DNA of 64,000 nucleotides, from positions 62,001 to 126,000 of the forward strand of contig NZ_JHZK01000006.1 of the NCBI RefSeq assembly GCF_000688515.1. Direction: 5' to 3'. A program made the position numbers and the translations under genes. Below, piece after piece: positions 8,002-18,700 of the stretch. The notes under the pieces are model-generated. The model was not told where the DNA came from. It worked only from the letters and a program-made list of their open reading frames with translations, and did not search any database. This stretch comes from Afifella pfennigii DSM 17143 (GTDB taxonomy: Bacteria > Pseudomonadota > Alphaproteobacteria > Rhizobiales > Afifellaceae). Positions within the stretch are counted from its first letter, which is position 1. Every line of letters starts with the position of its first letter.

Positions 8002-9204
8002 ATGCTCCGTTTGGCTGCCTATCTCGCCGCATCGGCCTTGTACCTGGCTTCCGCTGCCGGTGTCCTCGCGGCCGATGTCACCGACATCCGCGTTGTCGGT
8101 GACGAGGCTCGCACCCGCATGGTGGTGGAGCTTACCGGCGAGCCGCGCTTTCATATCCTGAAGCTGGATGCGCCTTATCGCCTCGTCGTCGATCTGCCGG
8201 AAACGGCCTTTGAGGCGGAGGCCGCCAAGAGGCAGGCGCTGGGTCTCGTCGCCGATTACCGTTTCGGGCAGATAGCGCCTGGCAAGGGGCGTATCGTCCT
8301 TGATCTGGCGGGTCCGGTAGCGGTGGAGAAATCCTACCTGCTTCCCTCTGTCGGCGACCAGCCGGGCCGGCTGGTTCTCGATCTGGTTCCGACGAGCCGC
8401 GAGACGTTTCTGAAGGATGTCGGGCAGGAGGCGACGCGCGCCGACCGGGCGCAGGCGGCGCCGAAGCTCGCCTCGCTGGGCAAGGGCGACCGGCTTGGCC
8501 AGAGCGCCGCCGGCAAGCCGGTCGTGGTCATCGATCCCGGCCATGGCGGCATCGATTCGGGGGCGCGAAGCAGCGACGGCCTTTTTGAGAAGGACATCAC
8601 CTTGCGTTTTTCCAAGGCGCTCGCGGAAGCTCTGGCGAAGAGCGGCAAGACACGGCCGGTCCTGACCCGCGAGGAGGATATCTTCCTGTCTTTGCGCGAA
8701 CGCGTCGAATTCGCGCGTGCGCGCGGCGCGGCGCTCTTCATCTCCGTGCATGCCGATACCGTGCCGCAGGATTACGTGCGCGGCGCGACGGTCTACACGC
8801 TGTCGGAAGAAGCCTCCGACGTCCTGGCCGCACGGCTCGCCGCCCGCGAGAACCGCGCCGATGTTCTCGCCGGTCTGGCCATTGAGGATCAGCCCGACGA
8901 GGTCGCCAACATCCTCTTCGATCTCGCCCGGCGCGAGACGCGCAATCTTTCCATGCGTTTTGCTTCCGATCTTGTCGCCGATCTCGGCGCGGCCATGACG
9001 CTGAACAAGAAGCCGCGCCGCGGCGCTTCTTTCCGGGTCTTGAAGGCGCCGGACGTGCCTTCGGTGCTCCTGGAACTCGGTTATTTGTCGAACGAGCTTG
9101 ATGCCAAGCTGTTGAAATCGGAAGAATGGCAGGTGCGCGCGACAGAGGCCGTGGCGAGCTCGGTGGAAAAATATCTCGCTTTGCCAGGCATTGCCGGGCG
9201 CTGA
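8002..9204 (+). CDS. N-acetylmuramoyl-L-alanine amidase, AMIN + Amidase_3
   Basis: A zinc amidase that cuts the bond between MurNAc and the stem peptide, used for daughter-cell separation. The 400-residue protein begins with a signal peptide (MLRLAAYLAASALYLASA, then Ala-Ala) and so is periplasmic. An AMIN peptidoglycan-targeting domain follows at about 25-130, then an Amidase_3 catalytic domain from about 173. Zinc ligands are visible as His181 (DPGHGG), Glu196 and His250 (SVHAD), and the catalytic Glu358 lies in LLELGYLSN. ATG 8002 is chosen because it gives the signal peptide; longer in-frame starts do not. AmiC-type is the best guess. PBP1A follows, forming a cell-wall pair. Confidence 0.9.
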   Translation: MLRLAAYLAASALYLASAAGVLAADVTDIRVVGDEARTRMVVELTGEPRFHILKLDAPYRLVVDLPETAFEAEAAKRQALGLVADYRFGQIAPGKGRIVLDLAGPVAVEKSYLLPSVGDQPGRLVLDLVPTSRETFLKDVGQEATRADRAQAAPKLASLGKGDRLGQSAAGKPVVVIDPGHGGIDSGARSSDGLFEKDITLRFSKALAEALAKSGKTRPVLTREEDIFLSLRERVEFARARGAALFISVHADTVPQDYVRGATVYTLSEEASDVLAARLAARENRADVLAGLAIEDQPDEVANILFDLARRETRNLSMRFASDLVADLGAAMTLNKKPRRGASFRVLKAPDVPSVLLELGYLSNELDAKLLKSEEWQVRATEAVASSVEKYLALPGIAGR

Positions 9205-9350
9205 ATGAGCGGATACGCCTTGTGATCGAGCGAGGAAAATGTGGGCGATCGGCCGCAAATCGGCCGGCTGGCCTCAGTTTCATCACAAAGCTGGAGGAAG
9301 CGGGGAGATCGCTTTTCCGGCATGATGCAAGAAGATAGGGCGCGTTTTTC

Positions 9351-11777
9351 ATGCTCTTGCGGCTGATCGGTTACCTTTTCGGCATCGGTGCCCTCCTGGC
9401 ACTGTGCGTGGCAGCGGTCGCTGGCTTTCTCCTGCACCGCTACAGCCAGGACTTGCCGGATTACGACGTGCTGGCGCAATACGAGCCGCCGGTGATGACG
9501 CGTATCCACGCCGCCGACGGCCAGCTGGTGGCCGAATATGCGCGCGAGCGTCGTCTCTACCTGCCGATCCAGGCCATCCCCGATCTCGTCAAGGCGGCCT
9601 ATCTCTCCGCCGAGGACAAGAATTTCTACTCCCATCCCGGCATCGACGTGGAAGGCATCGCTCGCGCCGTCGTCACCAATTTGAAGAACCGCGGCGCCAA
9701 GCTGCAGGGCGCCTCCACCATCACCCAGCAGGTCGCCAAGAACTTCCTGCTCTCCAACGAGCGGACCTATGAGCGCAAGATCAAGGAAGCGCTCTTGTCG
9801 CTGCGCATCGAGCAGGCCTATTCCAAGGACCGCATTCTGGAGCTTTACCTCAACGAGATCTATCTCGGCCTCGGCTCTTACGGTATCGCCGCCGCGGCGC
9901 TCAATTACTTCGACAAGTCCGTCAATGAGCTGACCTTGACGGAGGCCGCCTATCTCGCCGCCCTGCCGAAGGCGCCGGAAAACTACCATCCCTTCCGCGA
10001 TACGGAGCGGGCGATCGAGCGCCGCAACTGGGTTCTCGATCAGATGCTGGAGAACGGCTATATCCGCGCCGCCGATGCCGACGCGGCCAAGGCCGCGCCT
10101 CTCGGCGTCAATCCGCGCCCGCGCGGCGGCTATCTCTTCGCCTCCGAGTTCTTTGCCGAAGAGGTGCGTCGCCGCTTGATCGACATGTACGGCGCCGACA
10201 AGCTCTACGAGGGCGGTCTGTCGGTGCGTACGACGCTCGACCCGCAGCTTCAGGCTCTGGCGCGCGCCGCCCTGCACAAGGGACTTATCGCCTTCGACGA
10301 ACAGCGCGGCTATCGCGGGCCCGTAGAGCGTATCGACATCGCTGGCGATTGGGGCGCTTCTCTCGGCAAGGTGAGGGAGTTGGCGGACGTTCCGGAATGG
10401 AAGCTGGCCGTGGTGCTCGGCGCCGACGAGCAGGAAGCCGATATCGGTCTGAGGCCGAGCCGGCTCGTCTCCGGCGATCTCTCCGAGGAGCGCAAGACGG
10501 GCGTGGTGCCGCTGGAGCAGATGCGCTGGGCGAAGAGCAATCTGCGCCGCGCCAGCGATGTCGTGGCTCCCGGCGACGTCATCTATGTGGAGGAGGTGAA
10601 GGGCGAGGAGGGGATCTACCGCCTGCGCCAGGCGCCGAAGATCCAGGGCGCGCTCGTCGCGATAGACCCCTATACGGGCCGCGTACGCGCCATGGTCGGC
10701 GGCTTTTCCTTCGACGAGACCAAGTTCAACCGGGCCACGCAGGCCTATCGCCAGCCCGGCTCTTCCTTCAAGCCCTTCGTCTATTCGACGGCTCTCGACA
10801 ACGGCTACACGCCCTCTTCGGTGGTTATGGACGCGCCGATTGAGATCCGCGTCGGCGACGAAGTCTGGCGGCCGCAGAACTATTCGCGCGAATATTACGG
10901 ACCGTCGACGCTGCGCCTCGGCATCGAGAAGTCGCGCAACGTCATGACGGTGCGCCTTGCCCAGGATATGGGCATGCCGCTGGTGGCCGAATATGCCGAG
11001 CGCTTCGGCATCTACGACGATTTGAAGCCCTATCTGCCGATGGCGCTCGGTGCCGGCGAGACCACCGTGCTGCGCCTTTCCACCGCCTATGCGACGATTG
11101 CCAATGGCGGGCGCAAGATCAACGCCACCTTGATCGACCGCATCCAGGATCGTTACGGCCGCACCATCTACCAGCACGATCAGCGCGAGTGTCAGGGCTG
11201 CGAAGCTGAGAGCTGGCAGGGCCAGGCCGAGCCGGAGCTGATCGACCAGCGCGAGCAGATCCTCGACCCGCTGACCGCCTATCAGATCACCTCCATGATG
11301 GAAGGCGTAGTGCAGCGCGGCACCGCCACCCGCGTCCAGGCCGTGGGCAAGCCGATCGCCGGCAAGACCGGCACCACCAACGAGGAAAAGGACGCCTGGT
11401 TCATGGGCTTTTCGCCCGATCTCGTTGTCGGCGTCTTCGTCGGCTACGACCAGCCCAAGCCGATGGGCCGCGGCATGACCGGCGGCAGGCTGGCGGCGCC
11501 GATCTTCACCGACTTCATGAAGGTGGCGCTGGCCGACGAGCCGGCCAAGCCGTTCCAGGTTCCGCCCGGCATCCAGCTCATCCCGATCGACCGGCGCACC
11601 GGCCTCAGGGCCACCGGCGCGGAGGGCGAAGCCGTCATCATGGAGGCCTTCAAGCCGGGCACGGCGCCGCCCTCCACCTATTCCATCATCGGCTACCAGG
11701 ATTCCATGGGCCAGCCGCTGACGGTGACGCCGGAGGCCGACCGGGCCATTGCAACCGGCACCGGCGGGCTTTACTAG
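9351..11777 (+). CDS. mrcA: penicillin-binding protein 1A
   Basis: Class A bifunctional peptidoglycan synthase: a glycosyltransferase that polymerises lipid II and a transpeptidase that crosslinks it, anchored in the inner membrane. The 808-residue product has an N-terminal membrane anchor (about 5-28), a GT51 domain with the catalytic Glu in SAEDKNFYSHPG near residue 87, an OB-like insert, and a transpeptidase domain. The nucleophile is Ser471 of SSFK, and KTGTT begins at Lys672. It follows the amidase gene after 146 bases that contain no other gene. Confidence 0.95.
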   Translation: MLLRLIGYLFGIGALLALCVAAVAGFLLHRYSQDLPDYDVLAQYEPPVMTRIHAADGQLVAEYARERRLYLPIQAIPDLVKAAYLSAEDKNFYSHPGIDVEGIARAVVTNLKNRGAKLQGASTITQQVAKNFLLSNERTYERKIKEALLSLRIEQAYSKDRILELYLNEIYLGLGSYGIAAAALNYFDKSVNELTLTEAAYLAALPKAPENYHPFRDTERAIERRNWVLDQMLENGYIRAADADAAKAAPLGVNPRPRGGYLFASEFFAEEVRRRLIDMYGADKLYEGGLSVRTTLDPQLQALARAALHKGLIAFDEQRGYRGPVERIDIAGDWGASLGKVRELADVPEWKLAVVLGADEQEADIGLRPSRLVSGDLSEERKTGVVPLEQMRWAKSNLRRASDVVAPGDVIYVEEVKGEEGIYRLRQAPKIQGALVAIDPYTGRVRAMVGGFSFDETKFNRATQAYRQPGSSFKPFVYSTALDNGYTPSSVVMDAPIEIRVGDEVWRPQNYSREYYGPSTLRLGIEKSRNVMTVRLAQDMGMPLVAEYAERFGIYDDLKPYLPMALGAGETTVLRLSTAYATIANGGRKINATLIDRIQDRYGRTIYQHDQRECQGCEAESWQGQAEPELIDQREQILDPLTAYQITSMMEGVVQRGTATRVQAVGKPIAGKTGTTNEEKDAWFMGFSPDLVVGVFVGYDQPKPMGRGMTGGRLAAPIFTDFMKVALADEPAKPFQVPPGIQLIPIDRRTGLRATGAEGEAVIMEAFKPGTAPPSTYSIIGYQDSMGQPLTVTPEADRAIATGTGGLY

Positions 11778-11899
11778 CCAAACCTATATTCCGGGCAGGG
11801 CGATACCGGCGAGGGCGGTGAAGAGCCTCGCCGCCCGCGCCCGCCCGACCATCCGTGCCGCAACCGGCCCCTTGGGGCCAATGCCGCAAAGAGGAGCAT

Positions 11900-13028
11900 A
11901 TGCGCGCCGAAATCGAAGCCATGGTCGACGAGATCAGGGAAGCCGTGACCCTGATAAGGAGGCATCTTTGACTGGGATACGGCCGAAAAACGTCTAGCTG
12001 CCCTCAACGCCCGGGTTGAGGATCCCGGCCTCTGGGACGATCCGCAGGCGGCCCAGAAGGTGATGCGCGAGCGCCAGCGCCTGGAGACCTCCCTCGGCGC
12101 CGTGCGCGAGCTGGAGACCGCTCTCACCGACAATATCGAGCTTGTCGAGCTGGCCGAGGAGGAGGGCGACGAGACGGTTCGCGCCGAGGCGGAGAAAGCC
12201 TTGGGAACCCTCCACAAGGAAGCCCAGCGCCGCCAGGTGGAGGCGCTCTTGTCCGGCGAGGCGGACCATTCCGACGCCTATCTGGAGGTGCATGCAGGCG
12301 CCGGCGGCACGGAGAGCCAGGACTGGGCCTCCATGCTCCTGCGCATGTACATGCGCTGGGGCGAGCGCAGCGGCTTTACCGTCGAGCTCATCTCGCACAC
12401 CGATGGCGAGGAGGCGGGCATCAAGGCGGCGACGATCCTCGTCAAGGGCGACAACGCCTATGGCTGGCTGAAGACCGAATCGGGCGTGCATCGGTTGGTG
12501 CGCATCTCGCCCTTCGACAGCCAGGCGCGCCGCCACACCTCCTTCTCCTCCGTCTGGGTCTATCCGGTCATCGACGACAACATCGAGATCGAGATCCAGG
12601 ACAAGGATATCCGCATCGACACCTACCGCTCCTCCGGCGCGGGCGGACAGCACGTCAACACCACCGATTCGGCGGTACGCATCACCCATCTGCCGACCGG
12701 CATCGTGGTGACCTCCTCCGAGAAGTCGCAGCATCAGAACCGCGCCAACGCCATGAAGGCGCTGAAGTCGCGTCTCTACGAGCTGGAGCTGAAGAAGCGC
12801 GAGGAATCGATCCAGGAGCAGCATGAGGCGAAGTCGGAGATCGGCTGGGGCCACCAGATCCGCTCCTACGTGCTGCAGCCCTATCAGCTGGTGAAGGACA
12901 TGCGCACCGGCGTGGAACACACCACGCCCTCCGAAGTGCTCGACGGCGATCTCGACCGCTTCATGGAGGCGGCGCTGGCCGAACGTGTGGGCAGCGGCCA
13001 GAGCGAGGGCGAGGAAGCGGCGGAATAG
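11900..13028 (+). CDS. prfB: peptide chain release factor 2, programmed +1 frameshift
   Basis: RF2 releases finished proteins at UGA and UAA. The gene is read in two frames: 23 codons from ATG 11900 (ribosome site GAGGAG at 11891) to an in-frame TGA at 11969-11971, then a +1 shift continuing from 11970 to the stop at 13028, for a 375-residue protein of normal length. The shift site is the classical one: AGGAGG (11957-11962), 3 bases, then CTT TGA C. RF2 itself reads the UGA, so low RF2 raises frameshifting, an autoregulatory loop known in many bacteria. The GAGGQHVN motif that triggers peptide release is present. An ORF finder sees only the second frame, starting falsely near 12060. Confidence 0.96.
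11957..11972 (+). promoter_or_regulatory. prfB: prfB +1 frameshift signal
   Basis: An internal Shine-Dalgarno AGGAGG (11957-11962) lies three bases before the slippery CTT (11966-11968), followed by TGA and C (11969-11972). This is the same geometry as in E. coli prfB. Nothing is mutated. Confidence 0.95.
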
Positions 13029-13120
13029 GCTGTCGGATGCGAAGACCCGCGGCACTTGACCCTGATGCGCCGTTCTCGTCCGCGCTCGGCTGAGGTCGCC
13101 GTGACGCTTGGGAGGGGGGC

Positions 13121-13621
13121 ATGATCATCCGTCGGGCTGAGCCGAGCGACCGGGCGCGCGTCGCCGCGCTCCAGGCGCAAAGCTGGCGCGATGCCTATCG
13201 GGGCATCCTGCCGGCCGACTATCTTGCCCATCGCCTCGATGCCGATATCGCCCGTCATTGGCGGGCGGTCGAGATCGGCGACGAGGATATCGTCCTGGTC
13301 GCCGAAATGGACGGCGAGCTTGCCGGCTTCATCTCCGTCTGGGTCCGGCCGACGCCTTTCGTCGACAACCTGCATGTGCGGCCGGGCCTGCGCTCCAAGG
13401 GAACGGGCCGCCGGCTGATGGCGGAAGCGGCGCGCCGCCTCCTGGAGGCCGGCCATGCCAGCGTCTATCTCTGGGTTGTGGCAGGCAACGAGGGGGCGAT
13501 TCGCTTCTACGAGCGCCTGGGCGGACGCCGGGGCGAACTGGTGGAGAAGGACGCCTTCGGCAACACGACGTCGTGCTACCGCATCGCCTGGGACGATCTC
13601 GCCCGCCTCGCCGGCGACTGA
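13121..13621 (+). CDS. GNAT-family N-acetyltransferase
   Basis: A 166-residue GCN5-related acetyltransferase that would transfer an acetyl group from acetyl-CoA. The fold is recognisable from the N-terminal IRRAEPSDRARVA, the acetyl-CoA pyrophosphate loop LRSKGTGRRLM (near 91-101) after the strand FVDNLHVRPG, and the C-terminal NEGAIRFYERLGG motif. The substrate cannot be told; the family covers protein N-termini, small amines and antibiotics. A very strong ribosome site (GGGAGGGGGG) precedes ATG 13121. It follows prfB by 92 bases in the same direction and converges with the M23 peptidase gene. Confidence 0.85.
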   Translation: MIIRRAEPSDRARVAALQAQSWRDAYRGILPADYLAHRLDADIARHWRAVEIGDEDIVLVAEMDGELAGFISVWVRPTPFVDNLHVRPGLRSKGTGRRLMAEAARRLLEAGHASVYLWVVAGNEGAIRFYERLGGRRGELVEKDAFGNTTSCYRIAWDDLARLAGD

Positions 13622-13643
13622 TCAGCCGGGCGCGCCGCGCCCC

Positions 13644-15002
13644 TCAGATCTTGCGGCTGGCGCGCAGGAACGGGTTCGGATTGACGGCCTTGCCGTTGCG
13701 GCGCGTCTCGTAGTGCAGATGCGGGCCGGTGGAGCGGCCCGTGGAGCCGACCCGTCCGATGATCTCGCCCGCCTCCACGCGCTGGCCGGCCTTCACTTCG
13801 ACGCGCGACATATGCGCGTAGCGCGTGACGATGCCGTGGGCGTGTTCGATCTCCACCATCTTGCCATAGCCGCCGTTCCAGCCGGCCTTGACGACCCTTC
13901 CCGGCCCGGTGCTGCGCACCGCCGTGCCGGTCGCGGCACTGAAATCGACACCCGAATGCAGCGCCGGACGGCCGAGAAAAGGATCGGTGCGGTAGCCGAA
14001 GCCGGAGCTTCGCCGAGCCTTGATCGGGCTTCCGAGCGGCAGGGCGGCGAGATTGGAGCGCATGACGCGCAGATCCTCCAGCCGCGCATAAATGGCATCG
14101 ATGCTTTCCACGAAGGCGAGGCCTTTGAGGGCGGCGTCCGAATCGGCCGGGATGAAGGGGCCGCCGGTGGCCGCCGCGTCGCGCGCGGAGGGCGGCACCA
14201 GATGCGCAAAGCCGATCTTGGAGAGCGCCGCTTCCAGCCGAACGGTCTCCTGCAGCGAAGCGGCGCTGAGAGCGGCCGCGGCATTCGATTGAACCTGCAA
14301 GGTGCTCTTCAGGGCGGTGTCCATGTCGCGCAGCAGCGGCCGGAAATGCTCGCCATGGACGGCGCTTGTGCGCTCAGGCTCCAGCTGGGGATCGGTGGGC
14401 GGGGCGTCGGCCGTGGAGCGGCGCAGGATGCTGCCGGTGATGAGGCTGGCCTGCGACGCGCTTTCGCCGGCATAGGAGAGGGCATGCCCGGTCGCTGCCT
14501 CTGCGGGCGCGCTCGCGGCCCGCGCCTCGGCCACGCCCGGCCCGTCAGGGCGCGGCTTGGGCGTTGCCACCGGCAGCGAGGGGAAGGGCAGGCCGGCGGC
14601 GCTGGCGCTGTCGATCACCTGATCGAGGAGCGCCTGGCGGCGCAGGATCGCCTGCTGGCGGTCCGAAAGCGTGGCGACCTGCTCTTCGATCGATTGGGTC
14701 TCCACCAGATGCTTGCTGGTCATCCGGTCGAGTTCGGCCCTGAGGCGCGCGATACGGTCCTCGTAGGTGTATTGCAGATCGACCTGGCGGGCGACGGCTG
14801 CATCCAGGAGGCCGTCACGGTAGATGAGATAGCCGGTCGCACCGACATAGCCGAGACCGAAGGTGATGAAGACACCTGCCACGGTGCCGAACAGCCATGG
14901 CCGGAACGGATAGGCCTTGAGCTTGCCGCCGCGGGCGATGAACAGGCGCGGGGGTTCTTTGCGGCGGCCAAAGGGAACGTGTTGAGCTTGTGAGGGACGC
15001 AT
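13644..15002 (-). CDS. M23 family metallopeptidase, membrane-anchored
   Basis: A predicted peptidoglycan endopeptidase or LytM-type regulator facing the periplasm. The 452-residue protein has one N-terminal membrane helix (about 34-58), then a coiled-coil-prone region (about 70-135), a variable linker, and a C-terminal LytM/peptidase M23 domain from about 330. Zinc-binding motifs are intact: HSGVDF and the closing HLHYE, with YAHM between. Intact motifs argue for an active enzyme, unlike EnvC/NlpD-type factors, which are degenerate. The basic, arginine-rich start before the helix suggests an inside-in orientation for the N-terminus. Confidence 0.87.
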   Translation of the reverse strand: MRPSQAQHVPFGRRKEPPRLFIARGGKLKAYPFRPWLFGTVAGVFITFGLGYVGATGYLIYRDGLLDAAVARQVDLQYTYEDRIARLRAELDRMTSKHLVETQSIEEQVATLSDRQQAILRRQALLDQVIDSASAAGLPFPSLPVATPKPRPDGPGVAEARAASAPAEAATGHALSYAGESASQASLITGSILRRSTADAPPTDPQLEPERTSAVHGEHFRPLLRDMDTALKSTLQVQSNAAAALSAASLQETVRLEAALSKIGFAHLVPPSARDAAATGGPFIPADSDAALKGLAFVESIDAIYARLEDLRVMRSNLAALPLGSPIKARRSSGFGYRTDPFLGRPALHSGVDFSAATGTAVRSTGPGRVVKAGWNGGYGKMVEIEHAHGIVTRYAHMSRVEVKAGQRVEAGEIIGRVGSTGRSTGPHLHYETRRNGKAVNPNPFLRASRKI

Positions 15003-15090
15003 CGGCGCGGGTTGAGGAACCTGATTGCTGTGCGTCCCGAACCTCGCAGTTTGTGGTTAACGTCTGGTTTCCGGCGGCCTGTGCCTCGCG

Positions 15091-15567
15091 TTAATTGGCG
15101 ACCATGCGGGCCGCTTCCAGCACATCCTCCGCATGGCCGGGGACTTTCACCTTGCGCCAGATGCGGGCGATGAGGCCGTCGCGGTCGATGAGGAAGGTTG
15201 AGCGCTCCACGCCCATATATTTCCGCCCGTACATGGATTTCTCCACCCACACGCCATAGGCCTCGCACACTTCCTTCTTCTCGTCGGAGGCGATGGTGAC
15301 GGCGAGGCCGTGCTTGGCCTTGAACTTGTCATGGCTGGCGGTGCTGTCCGGGGAGATGCCGACGATGCGCGTATCGGCGCCCTTGAAGGCCGCCGCATTC
15401 TCTGAGAAGGCGATCGCCTCCTTCGTGCAGCCGCTGGTATCGTCCTTCGGATAGAAGTAGACGACGACGGGGTTGCCACGCTGGGCTGAAAGCGAGAAAG
15501 AGCCGCCGCCATCGGTCGGCAGAGTGAAGTCGGGGGCCTCGTCGCCGACGTCGAGTGCCTTCGCCAT
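15091..15567 (-). CDS. bcp: peroxiredoxin, Bcp/PrxQ type
   Basis: A thiol peroxidase that reduces hydrogen peroxide and organic hydroperoxides in the cytosol. The 158 residues match the family. The peroxidatic cysteine is Cys47 in DTSGCTKEA, within the thioredoxin-like fold after VVVYFYPKDD. The resolving cysteine found five residues later in E. coli Bcp is alanine here, so this is a 1-Cys or atypical type, unless the cysteine in KKEVCEAYG serves. ATG 15567 starts the conserved part; the upstream open frame has no homology look. The gene lies 88 bases from the M23 peptidase start, reading the same way. Confidence 0.93.
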   Translation of the reverse strand: MAKALDVGDEAPDFTLPTDGGGSFSLSAQRGNPVVVYFYPKDDTSGCTKEAIAFSENAAAFKGADTRIVGISPDSTASHDKFKAKHGLAVTIASDEKKEVCEAYGVWVEKSMYGRKYMGVERSTFLIDRDGLIARIWRKVKVPGHAEDVLEAARMVAN

Positions 15568-15770
15568 GTGGTCATCCTTTCGTCTTCTTTGCTGAGCAGG
15601 GAGAGCGGAATGGCCGTGTGCCGATCCGCTAAAGCGACTACACTCAGCCACCGCTTCGGGCCGAGCGGGACCCGATCCGGGAGGAGAAGCTGTCCGAGAC
15701 CGCCAAGTCAACTGGCGAAAGCCCGGCCTCACATGGCGTTGGCCCGGCCCGGCGCCGTCTAAGGCCAGGC

Positions 15771-18700
15771 TTGCGCTCTCTGGTTGTCCTCGTTGCCGTC
15801 TTCGCCCTCGTCGTCACGCTGGCGCTGGGCGCGCTCGCCTGGAGCCTGAGTGGCGAGGGGATGAGGTCCGCCTGGCTTGGAGAGCGCATCGAGGCCGAGC
15901 TCGGCAGGCGCCTGCCGCCCGGGGCGGAGGTCAGCCTTGGCGATGCGCGCGCCTATTGGGAGAACGGCGTCGGCATCGTCCTGGAAGGCAGCGACGTCGC
16001 CTTCAGCTTCGGCCCGGCTCTGGCGGTGCAGGCACGCTCCGTATCGGTCACCTCGCCCTTGCCGGGTTGGCGGCGCGACTGGCTGCGTCCAGAGCGTGTG
16101 CGCATCTCGCACGTCAAGGTTTCCATGGAACTTCCCGAGACGGAGAATGTGGGAACGCGCGCCGATCGGCTGCGCTCCTTTGCCCGCGCTTTCGCGCAGG
16201 GTTTCGTGGAGGCCGATACCGCCATGCGCCAGATCGGCTTTCGCGAGTTCGAGGTGAAGAATGTGGAGCTGTCGCTGCCGCAATCGGAGCTTGCGTCTTT
16301 CGGCGGCCAGATCACGGAATTCAGCTGGCAGCCGCTCGGCCCCGATCGCAGCAAGCTGTGGCTGCAGGCAAGCGCTGCGGGCGGCTTCTGGTCGCTGACG
16401 GTGGAGCGCAATCGCGAGGCGAGGGCCGATATCGTGGAGGTGAGCCTTGCCGACCTGCCGCTGGGCGCCCTGGCGCCGACCCTGACGAACCCGCAGACGC
16501 CGCAGAGCTATGACGGGACGCTGCAGCTTCGCACGCGCCTGCGTGTCGATGCGGCGAGCGTGCAGGCCTATGGCGAAATGGCGCTCAGCCCCGGTCTCGT
16601 CGTCATCGACAACGACGGCAGTTTCCAACTCGCCAGCGCCCAGCTCGATTTCGCCTTGCCGCCGGAGGGCGAAAGGCTCCTCCTCGGCCAGGCGCTCGTC
16701 GCCACCTCCGCCGGGAATTTCGGTCTGGCGGGCGTGCTGGATCTGCCTGGGAAGGAGCAGCCGATCGCCCTTAGGATGCGCATGCCGGAAGGCATCGTCT
16801 TCGCCCGCGACGGCAGCCAGCGGCCCGTGCGCGGAGACTTCGCCTTGGCTCTCGACAGCGCCGGCAACCTGTCCATCGACCGCGCTATCCTCGTCAATCC
16901 GCAGGGCAATCTCAGCATCCTCGGGAGCTTTAGGCAAAGCGGGGAATCGGCGGGTCTTGCGCTCGCTCTGTCGGCAAGCGAGATGCCCGCCTCGCTCCTC
17001 GTAGACCTGTGGCCGAGCTTCATCGCCCCGGGCACCATCCGGTGGCTGCAAGACAACGTCAAGGCCGGGATAGTGGGCCCCGGCAGCTTGCAGATCGCGC
17101 TCCCGCCGGATCATCTCGGCCCGGCCGGAAAGGACAAGGTGCTGCCCGACTATGCGCTTTCCGGCACCATCCCGTTCCGTGACGCCCGCTTCACGCCGAC
17201 CCCCGATCTGCCGGAGGTGGCGAATGCCGACGGCACGGTGCAGCTCGCCAACGCCACGGCGACCATTTCGGTGAGCGAGGCGGACATCGCCAGCCCACCC
17301 TATCCGGCGCTCTCCGCCGCCGGCTCGCTCTTCATCGTGCCCGATCTCGGTGGGCCGGATGCGACCGGCGACTTGACGCTGCGGCTGGTCGGGCCGGCGG
17401 ACGGCCTGGCCGCGCTCTCCAATACCGGGCCGCTGGACGTGGCGCGCTCCAAGGGCATCGATCCCTCCGAGCTTTCGGGCGTTGCGGATCTGTCGCTCTC
17501 GGCCTCCATCCCTCTCAACAAGAACGCCTCCATGCTGTCGGTGGTGCCGGATTTCCGCCTTGCCTTCAGCGATTTCTCCAGCACCGCGAAGATCGAGGGG
17601 CGGGAGATCTCCGAGGCGGATATCACGCTGAGCGGCACGCCAGATTCCTATCGCATCACCGGAAAGGCGCGGCTGGACGGCATCGAGGCCTCGATCGACG
17701 TAGCCGCCGGCGAGGGGGAAGGCGGCAGCGACGTCGATCTCGTTCTCGACGACGCGGCGCGCAAGCGCCTCGGCATCGATACCGGCGAGTATCTTTCCGG
17801 GCCGATCGGCGTCTCCGTGACGCGTACCGAAGGCGATGCGGAGCTCATCAGCCTCGACCTCACCCAGGCGCGCGTGCGCTTTCCCTCGCTCGCCTGGGAA
17901 AAGGGGCCGGGCGTTGCCGCCAGGGCCGATTTCCGCATGGTGGAGAACGAGAGCGGGCGCGAGATCAGCGAGCTCTCGGTGATGGGCGACGGCTTCCATG
18001 CCGCTGGCTCTTTCGCCCTTGATGGCGATGGCAATGTCATGCGCGTCGATCTCGGCGAGGTCGCGCTGCGGCCGGGCGACGATTTTTCCGTTACGGCGCG
18101 CTCGGACGGCGAGAGGCTGGAGGTGCGCGTCAGCGGCCAGCAACTCGATGCGCGCGGCCTGGTGCGGACGCTGAAGGAGAGCGAGAGCGGCTCTGAGGGC
18201 GACATGCTGCCCATGCGGCTCGATATCGATCTGGCGCGCGTGAAGGGCGAGAACGGCGTCATGGCGCGCGCCGTTGAGGGCACGATGAACGTGGCGGCGG
18301 GGCGCCTGCGCGCCGTCGCGCTGACGGCCGGCATGGGCGTGGGCGAGGTGGAATGGAAGATAACCGAGAGCGGATCGGCCCGCGAGCAGACGGTGAATGC
18401 CAGCGATGCGGGGGCTGTGCTGCAATTTGCCGATCTCTACGGGCGCGTGCGCGGCGGGCGGATGCTTCTGGCCATGCGCGGGCCGCTTGGCGAGGATGCA
18501 GCGGCCGGCGAGCTCCTCATTCACGATTTCCGCATCGTGGAGGAGGCGACCTTTGCCGAGGCGGTGAAGCCGGTGGCCCGTTCCGGCACGCGCGCCCGCG
18601 AGGAGATCCTGCCGGACATCGATGCCAGCGATCTCGGCTTCGCCAAGCTGCGCATCCCCTTCCGCATGGCCAAGGGCGTCGTCTCGATCGACGAGGCCTA

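Noticed and set aside
9081-11177. 698-residue minus-strand open frame opposite PBP1A
   Set aside because: It is antisense to a gene with complete catalytic motifs and has the composition of a GC-driven shadow.
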